Shown here one piece after another: positions 42,864-51,259 of a stretch of DNA of 59,569 bases (the stretch's first letter is position 1; each line of letters opens with the position of its first letter). The stretch comes from NORP181 sp047623555 (lineage in GTDB: Bacteria; Pseudomonadota; Alphaproteobacteria; Rhodobacterales; Rhodobacteraceae). The translations under genes were made by a program, and so were the position numbers. Where the stretch lies: NCBI GenBank assembly GCA_047623555.1, contig JBLHMP010000013.1, positions 1 to 59,569 of the forward strand. The letters are read 5' to 3'. Below the pieces are notes generated by a model. It made no database searches. It was not told the origin of the DNA and was given only the letters and a program-made list of their open reading frames with translations.

Positions 42864-42879
42864 TTGTTAGCGCTATCAT
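42864..42879 (+). promoter_or_regulatory. operator-like palindrome upstream of gap
   Basis: TTGTTAGCGCTATCAT differs by one base from the site before edd (5793-5808) and has the same orientation relative to its gene. It ends 34 bases before the gap start, nearly the same distance as at edd. This supports a shared regulator for the Entner-Doudoroff and glyceraldehyde-phosphate steps. Confidence 0.7.
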
Positions 42880-42913
42880 TATTATGCGTTCAAACGTATA
42901 GAGGATCGTGAAA

Positions 42914-43921
42914 ATGGCAGTCAAAATCGCAATCAACGGCTTTGGCCGGATTGGGCGCTGTGTCCTTCGGGCATGGATCGAAACTGGGCGCGACGATATT
43001 GAGATTGTTGCAATCAACGATCTGGGGCCGATTGAAACCAACGCCCATCTGTTGAAATATGATTCCGTTCACGGGTTCTTTAATGCCGAGATTTCGGTGC
43101 AGGGCGATCATCTGATCGTCGACGGCCACCGCATTTTGGTGACCGGAGAACGCAACCCCGAAGACCTGCCGTGGGCCGACATCGACATCGCGCTTGAATG
43201 TACAGGCGTGTTCAATGCGCGCGACAACGCGGCGGTGCATTTGAAAAACGGTTCAGCCAAGGTGTTAATCTCGGCGCCGGGCGCGGGTGCCGACAAAACC
43301 ATCGTGTTTGGTGTTAATGACAATACCCTAACGGCGGCTGATGTCGTTGTGTCAAACGCATCCTGCACGACCAATTGTCTGGCCCCGATTGCCAAAGTTC
43401 TGGACGACGCGTTTGGCATTGAGACCGGCTATATGACCACCATCCATAGCTATACCGGCGACCAGCCAACGCTGGACCGGACGCACAGCGATCTGTATCG
43501 CGCCCGTGCTGCCGCGCTGTCGATGATCCCGACATCTACAGGTGCTGCCAAGGCGGTATCGCTGGTGTTGCCGCAACTTGCCGGCAAACTGGACGGCTCG
43601 GCCATCCGGGTTCCGACGCCAAACGTGTCAGCGGTCGATTTGTGCTTTATGCCTAGCCGGCCAGCAACCGCCGATGACGTCAACCGTGTTGCCCGCGAGG
43701 CCGCACAGTCCGGCCCGCTAAAGGGGGTGCTATCGGTCAACGACCTGCCGCTGGTGTCGTCCGATTTCAATCACAACCCGTTTTCGTCCATTCTGGCGAG
43801 CGATCAAACCCATGTTGGTGACGGTGGAATGGTGCGCATTTTGGCCTGGTATGACAACGAATGGGGCTTTTCCAATCGGATGTTGGATACGGCTGCGGCA
43901 ATGCACCAAACTGGTAGCTAG
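42914..43921 (+). CDS. gap: type I glyceraldehyde-3-phosphate dehydrogenase
   Basis: The 335-residue enzyme oxidises glyceraldehyde 3-phosphate to 1,3-bisphosphoglycerate. It has the N-terminal NAD fold IAINGFGRIGRCVLRA, AINDLG after the second strand (NAD-type), the catalytic Cys in SNASCTTNCLAP near residue 153, the His in TTIHSYTGDQPTLD near 180 and the C-terminal WYDNEWGFSNRM. ATG 42914 is used; a GTG two codons earlier is possible. A separate promoter with the 16-bp operator lies before it, so it is not simply the tail of the ABC operon. Erythrose-4-phosphate dehydrogenase is a less likely alternative. Confidence 0.93.
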   Translation: MAVKIAINGFGRIGRCVLRAWIETGRDDIEIVAINDLGPIETNAHLLKYDSVHGFFNAEISVQGDHLIVDGHRILVTGERNPEDLPWADIDIALECTGVFNARDNAAVHLKNGSAKVLISAPGAGADKTIVFGVNDNTLTAADVVVSNASCTTNCLAPIAKVLDDAFGIETGYMTTIHSYTGDQPTLDRTHSDLYRARAAALSMIPTSTGAAKAVSLVLPQLAGKLDGSAIRVPTPNVSAVDLCFMPSRPATADDVNRVAREAAQSGPLKGVLSVNDLPLVSSDFNHNPFSSILASDQTHVGDGGMVRILAWYDNEWGFSNRMLDTAAAMHQTGS

Positions 43922-43962
43922 ACCCGACAATAAGGAATTAATTTGGCACAAAAGTGTCGACA

Positions 43963-43986
43963 GGGTGCGCCTCATATGGCGCGCCC
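43963..43986 (+). terminator. terminator-like hairpin after gap
   Basis: GGGTGCGCC (43963-43971) pairs with GGCGCGCCC (43978-43986) with one T-G wobble over a six-base loop, followed by TATTTCG. The weak T run makes it a moderate terminator. Confidence 0.6.
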
Positions 43987-44361
43987 TATTTCGTTAAGAT
44001 TCGCGCAACGCCCTGGCCGGATGTAGACAATTCCAAGCCTTTTGACCTATTGTTTCCAAAGACTTTCGGGATATTGGTTAATCTAGGCCAAATTCAATCA
44101 AAAATGGCCTGTTTGTGTGGAATACCTTAATTTTAATAAATCCAGTGCTATTAAGAGTGTGACTTCTTGAGGGCCAATTTTGGCGCTGATTAAGTCAACA
44201 AATTGTCCATGACGGCTGTGGGGGTAGGTCTGGGTCCAATTTGAATGCGCTTGCTTTAGGCTCTGCTTGGCCTTTGTCAAACAAATAGAAATTTAGGTGA
44301 GTCGGCAGCCTTGTCGGCGGTGGATTCGATCCAGTCCTGAGTTGTGCTCTGGGGAAAGACA
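43987..44361. other. AT-rich leader of the exopolysaccharide locus
   Basis: This stretch has no gene I can support. It is clearly more AT-rich than its surroundings (for example TTAATTTTAATAAAT at about 44129) and most likely holds the promoter of the sugar-transferase gene. GGGGAAAG before the ATG at 44362 is the ribosome site. Confidence 0.5.
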
Positions 44362-45129
44362 ATGAAGAACTATAGTCACGAAAAAGCGCCAAAGGCGCTG
44401 ATGCTCCATACTGATATCGTCGGCCAAACAGGTCGGTCGTACGGGATGTATTTGTCTGTGCGTGCCGCCAAAGATGAGCTGTATGCACCTTTGGCGCAGC
44501 CCAGCCAGAAATACGACCACGCTCAATATATTGACTGGGGCAAACAGGCGCTGGATTCGCTTATAGTATTGCTGCTTTTACCGGCGGCTGCGGTGTTGAT
44601 TGGGGTTTGTGCAATTGCTTTGTGGCTTGAGGGCGGGCAGCCGTTTTACCGTCAGGTCCGATTGGGGCGCTATGGTCGGAAATTTTCGATCCTAAAGCTG
44701 CGCACAATGGTGCGGGACGCTGATCAACGGCTTGAAACCTGTCTGGCGGCAGACCCGGAATTGCGCAAAGAATGGGATAGTACCCAAAAGCTCAAGATTG
44801 ATCCTCGGATCACGCGGGTCGGGGCCTTTTTGCGACAGACATCACTGGATGAACTGCCGCAGATCTGGAATGTCATCAAAGGCGAAATGAGCCTGGTTGG
44901 CCCGCGACCAATGTTGCCCGAACAATTGCCCCTGTATGGCGACGCGCGGCCCTATTTTGCGATGCGCCCCGGCATAACCGGAAGCTGGCAGGTGTCGGCA
45001 CGGAATGAAAAGGGGTTCGCGCACCGGGCTGTTGTAGACGCAGAATATTACCACAAAGTTTCAATGAAGGTTGATCTGAAATTGCTGTTCAAAACCATTG
45101 CTGTCATCTTGCAGCGAACTGGTTACTAA
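44362..45129 (+). CDS. undecaprenyl-phosphate sugar phosphotransferase (ExoY/WcaJ-like)
   Basis: The 255-residue protein starts polysaccharide assembly by moving a sugar-1-phosphate to undecaprenyl phosphate at the inner membrane. A cytoplasmic arm of about 65 residues precedes one membrane segment (LDSLIVLLLLPAAAVLIGVC). Then comes the catalytic core: GGQPFYRQVRLGRYGRKF, KLRTMVRDADQRLE, the DPRITRVGAFLRQTSLDELPQ block, seen here as ITRVGAFLRQTSLDELPQIW, and MSLVGPRPMLPEQ. The last part, YFAMRPGITGSWQVSARNE, is the family's Gly-Trp segment. It is the ExoY-like single-helix type. It is the first gene of the exopolysaccharide locus. Confidence 0.93.
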   Translation: MKNYSHEKAPKALMLHTDIVGQTGRSYGMYLSVRAAKDELYAPLAQPSQKYDHAQYIDWGKQALDSLIVLLLLPAAAVLIGVCAIALWLEGGQPFYRQVRLGRYGRKFSILKLRTMVRDADQRLETCLAADPELRKEWDSTQKLKIDPRITRVGAFLRQTSLDELPQIWNVIKGEMSLVGPRPMLPEQLPLYGDARPYFAMRPGITGSWQVSARNEKGFAHRAVVDAEYYHKVSMKVDLKLLFKTIAVILQRTGY

Positions 45130-45273
45130 CATGTACATTTTTCTGCTAACTTCCCGTATTTGGGGCATTTTGGTCAAAACATGTACCGGAAAAACAGGAT
45201 CTGATCGGTTGGGGCGCAAATCTGCTGCAAAAACCAGCCGATATCGTGTACTGACCGTAGAAGGATGGCGGCT

Positions 45274-46245
45274 ATGAGAGATAATTTTGATATGGGCCAT
45301 GCTGACGACACCAATACCCAATCTTCTGGCGGGCACCCGGATGTGGCGCAACGCGGGGGTGATGCGGGATACAAACGGTTTTACCGTCGCAGAAACCTAG
45401 GCGCGGTGATGCCGTCCGAATCCGAATTTTCGATAACAGAATCAACGGGTGTTCCGATTTCGCGGCCCAATCGAAAACCGGTGTTGGTTTTGGATGACCC
45501 TATTCAATTGCGCAGACGGATTGTGATACCGCCTGATACAAATCAGCAGTGGAACACTCTGCGCCATGTTACAATTGGCGGGCGTCAGGCGTTCAGTGGC
45601 AACACGCCTTTGGTCAGCTTTAACCGCGATGATCCGGCGTCCAAAGCGTTTGATCAACTGCGCACTCGATTGTTGCAGACGTTGCGATCAAACGGCTGGA
45701 GCCGCATTGCCATCGCCGCCCCGACATCGGGTTGCGGCAGCACATTTACCGCCGTGAACCTTGGCCTTAGTTTCGCGCGTATTCCCGGCAGCCGCACCAT
45801 ATTGATGGATCTGAATCTGCGCACCCCCGGTATTGCCAAAGCGCTGGGCCTGCAAAGCAACGGCGACGCGCGTGCCTATCTTAGCGGGCAGATTGAATCA
45901 TCGCAGTATTTGGTCCGGGTCAAGGATACGCTGGCGCTTGGGTTGGGGGGGGGGCCGGATCAAGATGCCGCCGAATTGCTGCATGATCAGCGCACCGCCA
46001 TGACCTTGAAAGCGATGGACGATGATTTTGATCCGGATGTGACGCTTTTTGATCTGCCACCAATTTTGGCCTTTGATGATCTGGCCGCGTTCCTGCCGCA
46101 GGTCGATGGTGTGTTGCTGGTGTCAGATGGAACCAAAACCACAGCTGCCCACATCAAGGCCTGCGAACGTGTTCTGGAAGGTCAGACCAAAGTGCTTGGT
46201 GTTATTCTCAATCAGGCCCGGTCTTGTCGGTTGGATTTGCCATAA
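45274..46245 (+). CDS. CpsD/CapB-like P-loop protein with degenerate Walker A
   Basis: The 323-residue protein resembles the cytoplasmic kinase half of Wzc/ExoP (BY-kinases). The Walker A region reads APTSGCGSTFTAVNLGLSFA, where BY-kinases have GEGKST: the Lys is replaced by Ser. The second motif ILMDLNLRTPGIAKALG (Walker A' type) and VTLFDLPPILAFDD (Walker B type) are kept. No C-terminal tyrosine cluster is seen. A disordered N-terminal arm of about 100 residues precedes the fold. ATG 45274 is preferred because AAGGA lies eight bases upstream; ATG 45265 overlaps it. Roseobacter relatives share this loss, so it may be a regulatory subunit of the Wzz-like protein that follows. Confidence 0.82.
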   Translation: MRDNFDMGHADDTNTQSSGGHPDVAQRGGDAGYKRFYRRRNLGAVMPSESEFSITESTGVPISRPNRKPVLVLDDPIQLRRRIVIPPDTNQQWNTLRHVTIGGRQAFSGNTPLVSFNRDDPASKAFDQLRTRLLQTLRSNGWSRIAIAAPTSGCGSTFTAVNLGLSFARIPGSRTILMDLNLRTPGIAKALGLQSNGDARAYLSGQIESSQYLVRVKDTLALGLGGGPDQDAAELLHDQRTAMTLKAMDDDFDPDVTLFDLPPILAFDDLAAFLPQVDGVLLVSDGTKTTAAHIKACERVLEGQTKVLGVILNQARSCRLDLP

Positions 46246-46338
46246 TTCCGCCAGTTTAGCATGATTGTGTGGCAAATTATCCGGGTCGCGCGCGCCTTTG
46301 CGCCGTAATAACACCCCCGGTGATCTGGAAAGAAGCTA

Positions 46339-47619
46339 ATGGGCCCGATACATTCCTTTGACGACATTCTTGACATGATGCGTCGCCGCGCGCCTGTCAT
46401 GCTGTTCGTGATCTGCCTGGGTGCTATCGTGTCTCTGTGGGTCGCATTGAACCAGTCGCATTTGTATTCCTCATCCGAAGTTATCCAGATCGCACGCCCT
46501 AAAATCGCAGACGAACTGGCGCCTTCAACTGTGGCAGGCTCGTCCGCCCGGCGATTGCAATTGATCCAACAGCGGCTGATGGCGCGCGATAGCCTGCTTC
46601 GGACAATTGACGAATTTGGCCTATACGCTGACCTGCCGGGTCTGCGCCCCATCGAAAAGGTAAATCTGCTGCGTCAATCGATCCAGATTCGCGGTGTCGC
46701 GGCGGTCCGCGAAGGCTTTTCCGATGACGGCACGATATCGGTTCTGACAATTACCGCCACCATGCAAACACCAGAGCAGGCGCAGGCCATCGCCCATGCA
46801 TTTGCCAAACGGACCATTGAGCTTAGCGTCAATTCGCGGATCGCGCAGGCGCGTGAAACCTTGGATTTCTTCGTATTACAAGAGGAAAAGCTGACCGCGC
46901 GGGTTGTGGTGTTGGAAAGCCGGGTTACCGATTTCCGCATCAAAAACGATATTTCCATCGTTGGCGCTGTTGAATTCCGCCGCTCTGAAATCGCTACGAT
47001 CAATTCGGCAATACTGGATATCGACCGCCAGCATATAACATTGCAGCGCGAGGCCGAGCAGATAGACGGCACCGTTCGTCAGGCTACGGCCACGCGGTTG
47101 CTGGCTGATTTACAAGACGATATGGACGGCCTGGATGCGCAGAAATTCATGCTGACGGATCGCAAACTGGCGCTGGAACAGGTCATTGAAACAAACCCGC
47201 AAATTCAGCAGCAACTGGCAACATTTGAACGCCAACTGGGGCAGATGCAGGCCCAGCTAGACGTGATATCGGTGCGCCGGGCTGAGGCCGATGTTGGTTT
47301 TCGCCTTGAAGCAGAGCGCCAGTCCGAACGGTTAACAGTGCTAGAACCAGCGCCGCGTCCGGATTATCCTGTGACCTCGTCGCGCAAAAAGATGGCGTTG
47401 CTTGGCGTCATGGCGAGCATCGTTGCAGCCTTTGGCGTGGCGCTGTTGCTTGATCTTCGAAATCCGGTGATTCGCACGGCCAGCCAGATGCAACGAGAGC
47501 TTGGTTTTATCCCGGTCGTCTCGATCCCGTTCCTTGATGACGCCGACAATAGGCCGGGGGTTTTGCGGCGATTGCTGGACCGTTTTAGATTTCGTCGGCC
47601 AAACAACACCCAAGGGTAA
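46339..47619 (+). CDS. polysaccharide co-polymerase (Wzz/ExoP N-terminal type)
   Basis: The 426-residue inner-membrane protein has an N-terminal segment (PVMLFVICLGAIVSLWVAL), a periplasmic part with long coiled-coil helices (about residues 160-340, rich in Glu, Arg and Gln) and a C-terminal segment (ALLGVMASIVAAFGVALLL). The PRPDYPVTSSRKKMAL motif before the last segment is the typical Pro-rich co-polymerase element. It lacks the kinase half, which is supplied by the gene upstream. It sets chain length and helps export together with a polymerase and outer-membrane channel that are not in this window. Confidence 0.88.
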   Translation: MGPIHSFDDILDMMRRRAPVMLFVICLGAIVSLWVALNQSHLYSSSEVIQIARPKIADELAPSTVAGSSARRLQLIQQRLMARDSLLRTIDEFGLYADLPGLRPIEKVNLLRQSIQIRGVAAVREGFSDDGTISVLTITATMQTPEQAQAIAHAFAKRTIELSVNSRIAQARETLDFFVLQEEKLTARVVVLESRVTDFRIKNDISIVGAVEFRRSEIATINSAILDIDRQHITLQREAEQIDGTVRQATATRLLADLQDDMDGLDAQKFMLTDRKLALEQVIETNPQIQQQLATFERQLGQMQAQLDVISVRRAEADVGFRLEAERQSERLTVLEPAPRPDYPVTSSRKKMALLGVMASIVAAFGVALLLDLRNPVIRTASQMQRELGFIPVVSIPFLDDADNRPGVLRRLLDRFRFRRPNNTQG

Positions 47620-47652
47620 AGGTGTGATGTACTGACCTAACGGGCGACGGTC

Positions 47653-49020
47653 TCACGGGCCGGTTTGTGCAACCATCAATACAACAGCGTCCCAATGCAG
47701 CCAGATTGCCGCGCCTCCGAAAATCAGACTGATGAGGGCAAAACCGATGTCATGTTTGGGGTCCCAAACGTGATGCTTGAGCGCCAGCCAGATCAGTACC
47801 GGATGCGCCAACACCATTGCCGAAGCGCTGCCGATAATCGCTCCGACGAGGCCAAGTTGGGACACCCCCCAGACCACAAAAATGACCAGCAGAATGGCCC
47901 GGATGGCAGAATAAATGAACTGTGATCTGGAATCGCCCGTGGCCATAGCGGCCTGATCATAGGTCATGCCAATGGCCACCGGGATCATTGAACAGGCGAT
48001 CAGCGTGACCATTACCCCTGACAGTTGATAGCGCGTATCATACAGGAAATCGACCAGTTCGGGGCCGATAAATGACATCAACAACAACATGCCGATCACC
48101 GCAGAACTGATGGCCATTCGCAGGTGATTAAGTTTGGTTTTGTTTTCCGCCGAGGCGCCAGCAGGTTTGTCGCGATAGACTGGGATCAACACCCGGTGGG
48201 TGACAGCAAAGCCCAGCATGATTGGTGCGCTGGCAAGAAAATAGCCGATATTATACAGCCCCAGCGCATCCAACGACAGGTATTTGCCCAGAATGGCGCG
48301 GTCACCCTGAACGCTGACAAACCAGAATGCGGTACTCATCATCACCCATTTGCCATAGTGAACCAGCTCTTGTGCTGCGGCTTTTTCCCAGCGAAATGAA
48401 TTGCGCATTCCGGGCAGAAACAGATGCGTCAGAACCAGCTTTACCGCTGATTGCACAACCCCGCCCAAAACCAACGCCAACACCGATCCGGTGAGCCACG
48501 TCAGGATCACCATGAACGTGATGCCAATCACCTGGCTGATCAGTTCCAGCATGGTGACACGCCCAACCAGCAAATGCCGATGCGCGGTTTCAATTCGTGT
48601 CGGGTTTAGCCCGGAAAGGACCAGCGATATCCCGGCCACCGGCAGATAAAGCGCCAGTACGGGTTCGTTGTAAAACTGCGCAAACGGCCAGGCCAGAAGA
48701 CAGGCGATGCCCCACAACATTAGGCCGCGAATGACCTGTGCGGTCCATGCGGTGTTTAGAAAATCCGGGTCATCGCCACGTTTGTTTTGCGAAATGGACG
48801 ACCCGATACCAACATCCGAGAACATCGTCAGGCCAATGGTAATGACACTAACCAGCGCCATCAGGCCAAAGGCTTCGGGGAACAATATGCGCGTCAGGAT
48901 CAGGTTTGATGCCAGCCGTAAAACCTGCGATGCCCCGTAGCCCGCCAGCAACAACGACGAACTGCGCAATAGCCGCGCCAACAATCGATTGCCACGAAAT
49001 GCCTGAATGAGCCTATACAT
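47653..49020 (-). CDS. oligosaccharide flippase (Wzx-like, MOP superfamily)
   Basis: The 455-residue protein has about 12-14 hydrophobic segments and the polysaccharide-export family's N-terminal half: SSSLLLAGYGASQVLRLASN, LFPEAFGLMALVSVITIGL and FSDVGIGSSISQ, each a usual block of this family (RfbX/WzxC type). It moves lipid-linked repeat units to the periplasmic face. The gene converges on the wzz-like gene with 33 bases between stops and diverges from the GT4 gene at 49236, sharing a control region of 215 bases. Confidence 0.92.
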   Translation of the reverse strand: MYRLIQAFRGNRLLARLLRSSSLLLAGYGASQVLRLASNLILTRILFPEAFGLMALVSVITIGLTMFSDVGIGSSISQNKRGDDPDFLNTAWTAQVIRGLMLWGIACLLAWPFAQFYNEPVLALYLPVAGISLVLSGLNPTRIETAHRHLLVGRVTMLELISQVIGITFMVILTWLTGSVLALVLGGVVQSAVKLVLTHLFLPGMRNSFRWEKAAAQELVHYGKWVMMSTAFWFVSVQGDRAILGKYLSLDALGLYNIGYFLASAPIMLGFAVTHRVLIPVYRDKPAGASAENKTKLNHLRMAISSAVIGMLLLMSFIGPELVDFLYDTRYQLSGVMVTLIACSMIPVAIGMTYDQAAMATGDSRSQFIYSAIRAILLVIFVVWGVSQLGLVGAIIGSASAMVLAHPVLIWLALKHHVWDPKHDIGFALISLIFGGAAIWLHWDAVVLMVAQTGP

Positions 49021-49235
49021 ATGACTGGGTCGCTTTGATTTTGGTTTTTTTCGACGCTAGGGGCGTAGCCCCTTGCGGTCAATCCGGTCTTGATTTTGCA
49101 CCTAATATCCACCGGGGCTGTGGTTTCCGGGTGTCTGTTGGCCTGCAATCCAAGCCTGCAAAACCGCCCTATGCTTTCCTTGCGTCGCCTCAGAGGGTAA
49201 AAGCGAATAATGCCTTGATACAAACGGTACCTGAA

Positions 49236-50435
49236 TTGAAAATTGCCTATATCCTGAACACCTATCCGCAACCTTCGCATAGCTTTATTCGTCGCGAGAT
49301 TCAGGCGTTGGAACAGGCTGGCCTTGATATCACCCGCCTCGCGATGCGGCCAAGCGAGGCGGCGCTGATTGACCCGCAAGATATCAGCGAAGCAAGCCAC
49401 ACCGGCTATGTTTTGCAGCATCATCTGGGTCTGATTACGGCGCTGGTTGGCGCCCTTTTGCGTGGGCCCATCCGTTGGTTTCGGGCGTTGTCTTTGGCAT
49501 TGCGCATCGGTGGGCGATCCGACACTGGCCGTCTTCGGCACCTGATTTATTTCGCCGAGGCCTGTTTTGTTGCGCGGCACTGCCGGACGCTTGCGGTGGA
49601 CCATATGCACGCCCATTTCGGCACCAATGCCGCCGCTGTGGTGATGCTGGCCAACGCCGTTGGCGGGCCGTCCTACAGCTTTACGGTACACGGCCCCGAA
49701 GAGTTCGACGCGCCCAAGGCGCTGTCGCTTGGGCAAAAACTCGACCGTTCTGCCTTTGCCATCGCGGTTAGCCAATTTGGTCGCAGCCAGTTGTGTCGCT
49801 GGGCGGCGCTGTCTACATGGCCGCGCCTGCATGTTGTGCATTGCGGTATTGACCGGGCGCTGTTTGCCTGCCCGGCGCCGATGGCTGATCGCACCGATTT
49901 GCGGTTGGTCAGCATCGGCCGCTTTGCTGAACAAAAGGGGCAATTGGTTTTACTTCAGGCGCTGGCAAAATTGCGCCAGCACCGGTCGGACATTCACCTG
50001 ACCCTTGTTGGTGACGGCGAAATGTGCGGCGTGATCGAACAGATGATCGAGGATTTGGGGTTAACAGACGCCGTGACATTGCCCGGTTGGCAGGACGAGG
50101 TCGGCGTACGCACCGAATTGGCCGCCGCACATGCGCTGGTGATGCCCAGCTTTGCAGAAGGTCTGCCGGTTGTTATCATGGAGGCAATGGCCGCCGGACG
50201 CCCGGTGATCGCCACCTTGATCGCGGGCATTCCAGAATTGGTTATTGAGGGCAAAACCGGCTGGTTGGTGCCTGCTGGCGATGTTGATGCTCTTGCAACC
50301 GCGATATCGGATCTGGCGCAGACGACTGTTGATAGGCTGACCGAGATGGGGCAGGCGGGGCATGTGCGGGCGTTTGCGCGGCATGATGTTTCCGGCGAGG
50401 CGGCTAAGCTCGCCGATTTGTTCCGTGCGGTTTAG
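49236..50435 (+). CDS. GT4-family glycosyltransferase
   Basis: The 399-residue enzyme has the GT-B fold. The N-terminus KIAYILNTYPQPSHSFIRRE, the middle HAHFGTNAAAVVMLANA and the C-terminal VSIGRFAEQKGQLVLLQAL and PSFAEGLPVVIMEAMAAGRP, containing the Glu-x7-Glu motif that binds the nucleotide sugar, are clear. I use the TTG at 49236, giving the family's N-terminus; TTG 49215 is an alternative, and longer readings would enter the divergent promoter. It ends overlapping the stop of the converging GT2 gene. It adds a sugar to the lipid-linked repeat unit. Confidence 0.88.
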   Translation: MKIAYILNTYPQPSHSFIRREIQALEQAGLDITRLAMRPSEAALIDPQDISEASHTGYVLQHHLGLITALVGALLRGPIRWFRALSLALRIGGRSDTGRLRHLIYFAEACFVARHCRTLAVDHMHAHFGTNAAAVVMLANAVGGPSYSFTVHGPEEFDAPKALSLGQKLDRSAFAIAVSQFGRSQLCRWAALSTWPRLHVVHCGIDRALFACPAPMADRTDLRLVSIGRFAEQKGQLVLLQALAKLRQHRSDIHLTLVGDGEMCGVIEQMIEDLGLTDAVTLPGWQDEVGVRTELAAAHALVMPSFAEGLPVVIMEAMAAGRPVIATLIAGIPELVIEGKTGWLVPAGDVDALATAISDLAQTTVDRLTEMGQAGHVRAFARHDVSGEAAKLADLFRAV

Positions 50436-51259
50436 CGCCCGCGCGCCCAACGGCTATTTGATCGAAATAGAGGTGTTTTTACTGCCATCGTCACAACCCC
50501 GTAGACGATAAACCCCAGAGAATCATGGAAAAATCGCCCCAGAAATCTGGTGACCTGTACTTTATCTTCGTTTAACATCAACCCCGGATAATCCCGCGCG
50601 ATTTCCAAAACGCCTGCATTTTGCCGCCTGCGCACGCGCACCAGATTGGCAAACCCTTCGACCATCGGCCACTGATAGGGGGCGGTAACGCGGGTTCGTT
50701 CTGCCGGGGTGAATTGTAGCCGCACAAAAATATCGTCTGCAATGATATCGGGAAAATCCCGCCACCGCGCCCGACCCGGCGCATTGACCGCAAAAATTCC
50801 AAACCCCGGCACGCCGTTTACCACAAACGGCAGCGTGCTCCAGAACCGGGCATAGGCGCGTGTTACAGCGCCATTGGCGTGGCTGATTTGCGGCGTTCCG
50901 CTGGCATAGGCGGGCTGTTCTGCATCCAGTGCGTCGATCAATTGGGCAATCAGGGGCGGGCTGACGATCACATCGGCGTCCAGATAAACACGTATTTCTC
51001 CGGTGGCCATAGCGTCCCCGACATTTAGCGCATTCAGTTTTCCGCCCTGTTCAAGGTCAACAACACGCACGGTCCATCCCGGCGTAACGGAGCAGGCACG
51101 CGCCAAATCAGCGGTGTTATCAGTGCAGCCATTGGCCACCACGATGATCTCTGCCATTCCATTGATCCCGGTTGAGGTAAATACCGATTTCAGGCATTCA
51201 ACGATATAGGCGGCCTCGTTATTGGCGGGCAAAATAAGGCTGACATGGGCGGGCGTCAT
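50432..51259 (-). CDS. GT2-family glycosyltransferase
   Basis: The 275-residue GT-A enzyme has the N-terminal VSLILPANNEAAYIVECL, VVANGCTDNTADLA, the metal-binding VYLDADVIVSP near residue 92 and a late IADDIFVRLQF segment with the catalytic Asp. A C-terminal hydrophobic stretch (FHDSLGFIVYGVVTMAV) may touch the membrane. It starts at ATG 51259 inside the stop of the SGNH/hydrolase gene (ATGA) and is the last gene of the minus-strand operon that includes the NRPS. Confidence 0.9.
   Translation of the reverse strand: MTPAHVSLILPANNEAAYIVECLKSVFTSTGINGMAEIIVVANGCTDNTADLARACSVTPGWTVRVVDLEQGGKLNALNVGDAMATGEIRVYLDADVIVSPPLIAQLIDALDAEQPAYASGTPQISHANGAVTRAYARFWSTLPFVVNGVPGFGIFAVNAPGRARWRDFPDIIADDIFVRLQFTPAERTRVTAPYQWPMVEGFANLVRVRRRQNAGVLEIARDYPGLMLNEDKVQVTRFLGRFFHDSLGFIVYGVVTMAVKTPLFRSNSRWARGR

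Noticed and set aside
48900..49943. 347-residue open frame on the minus strand
   Set aside because: It runs opposite the GT4 gene and the divergent promoter; composition is rich in Arg, Gln and His as in shadow frames of GC-rich genes.
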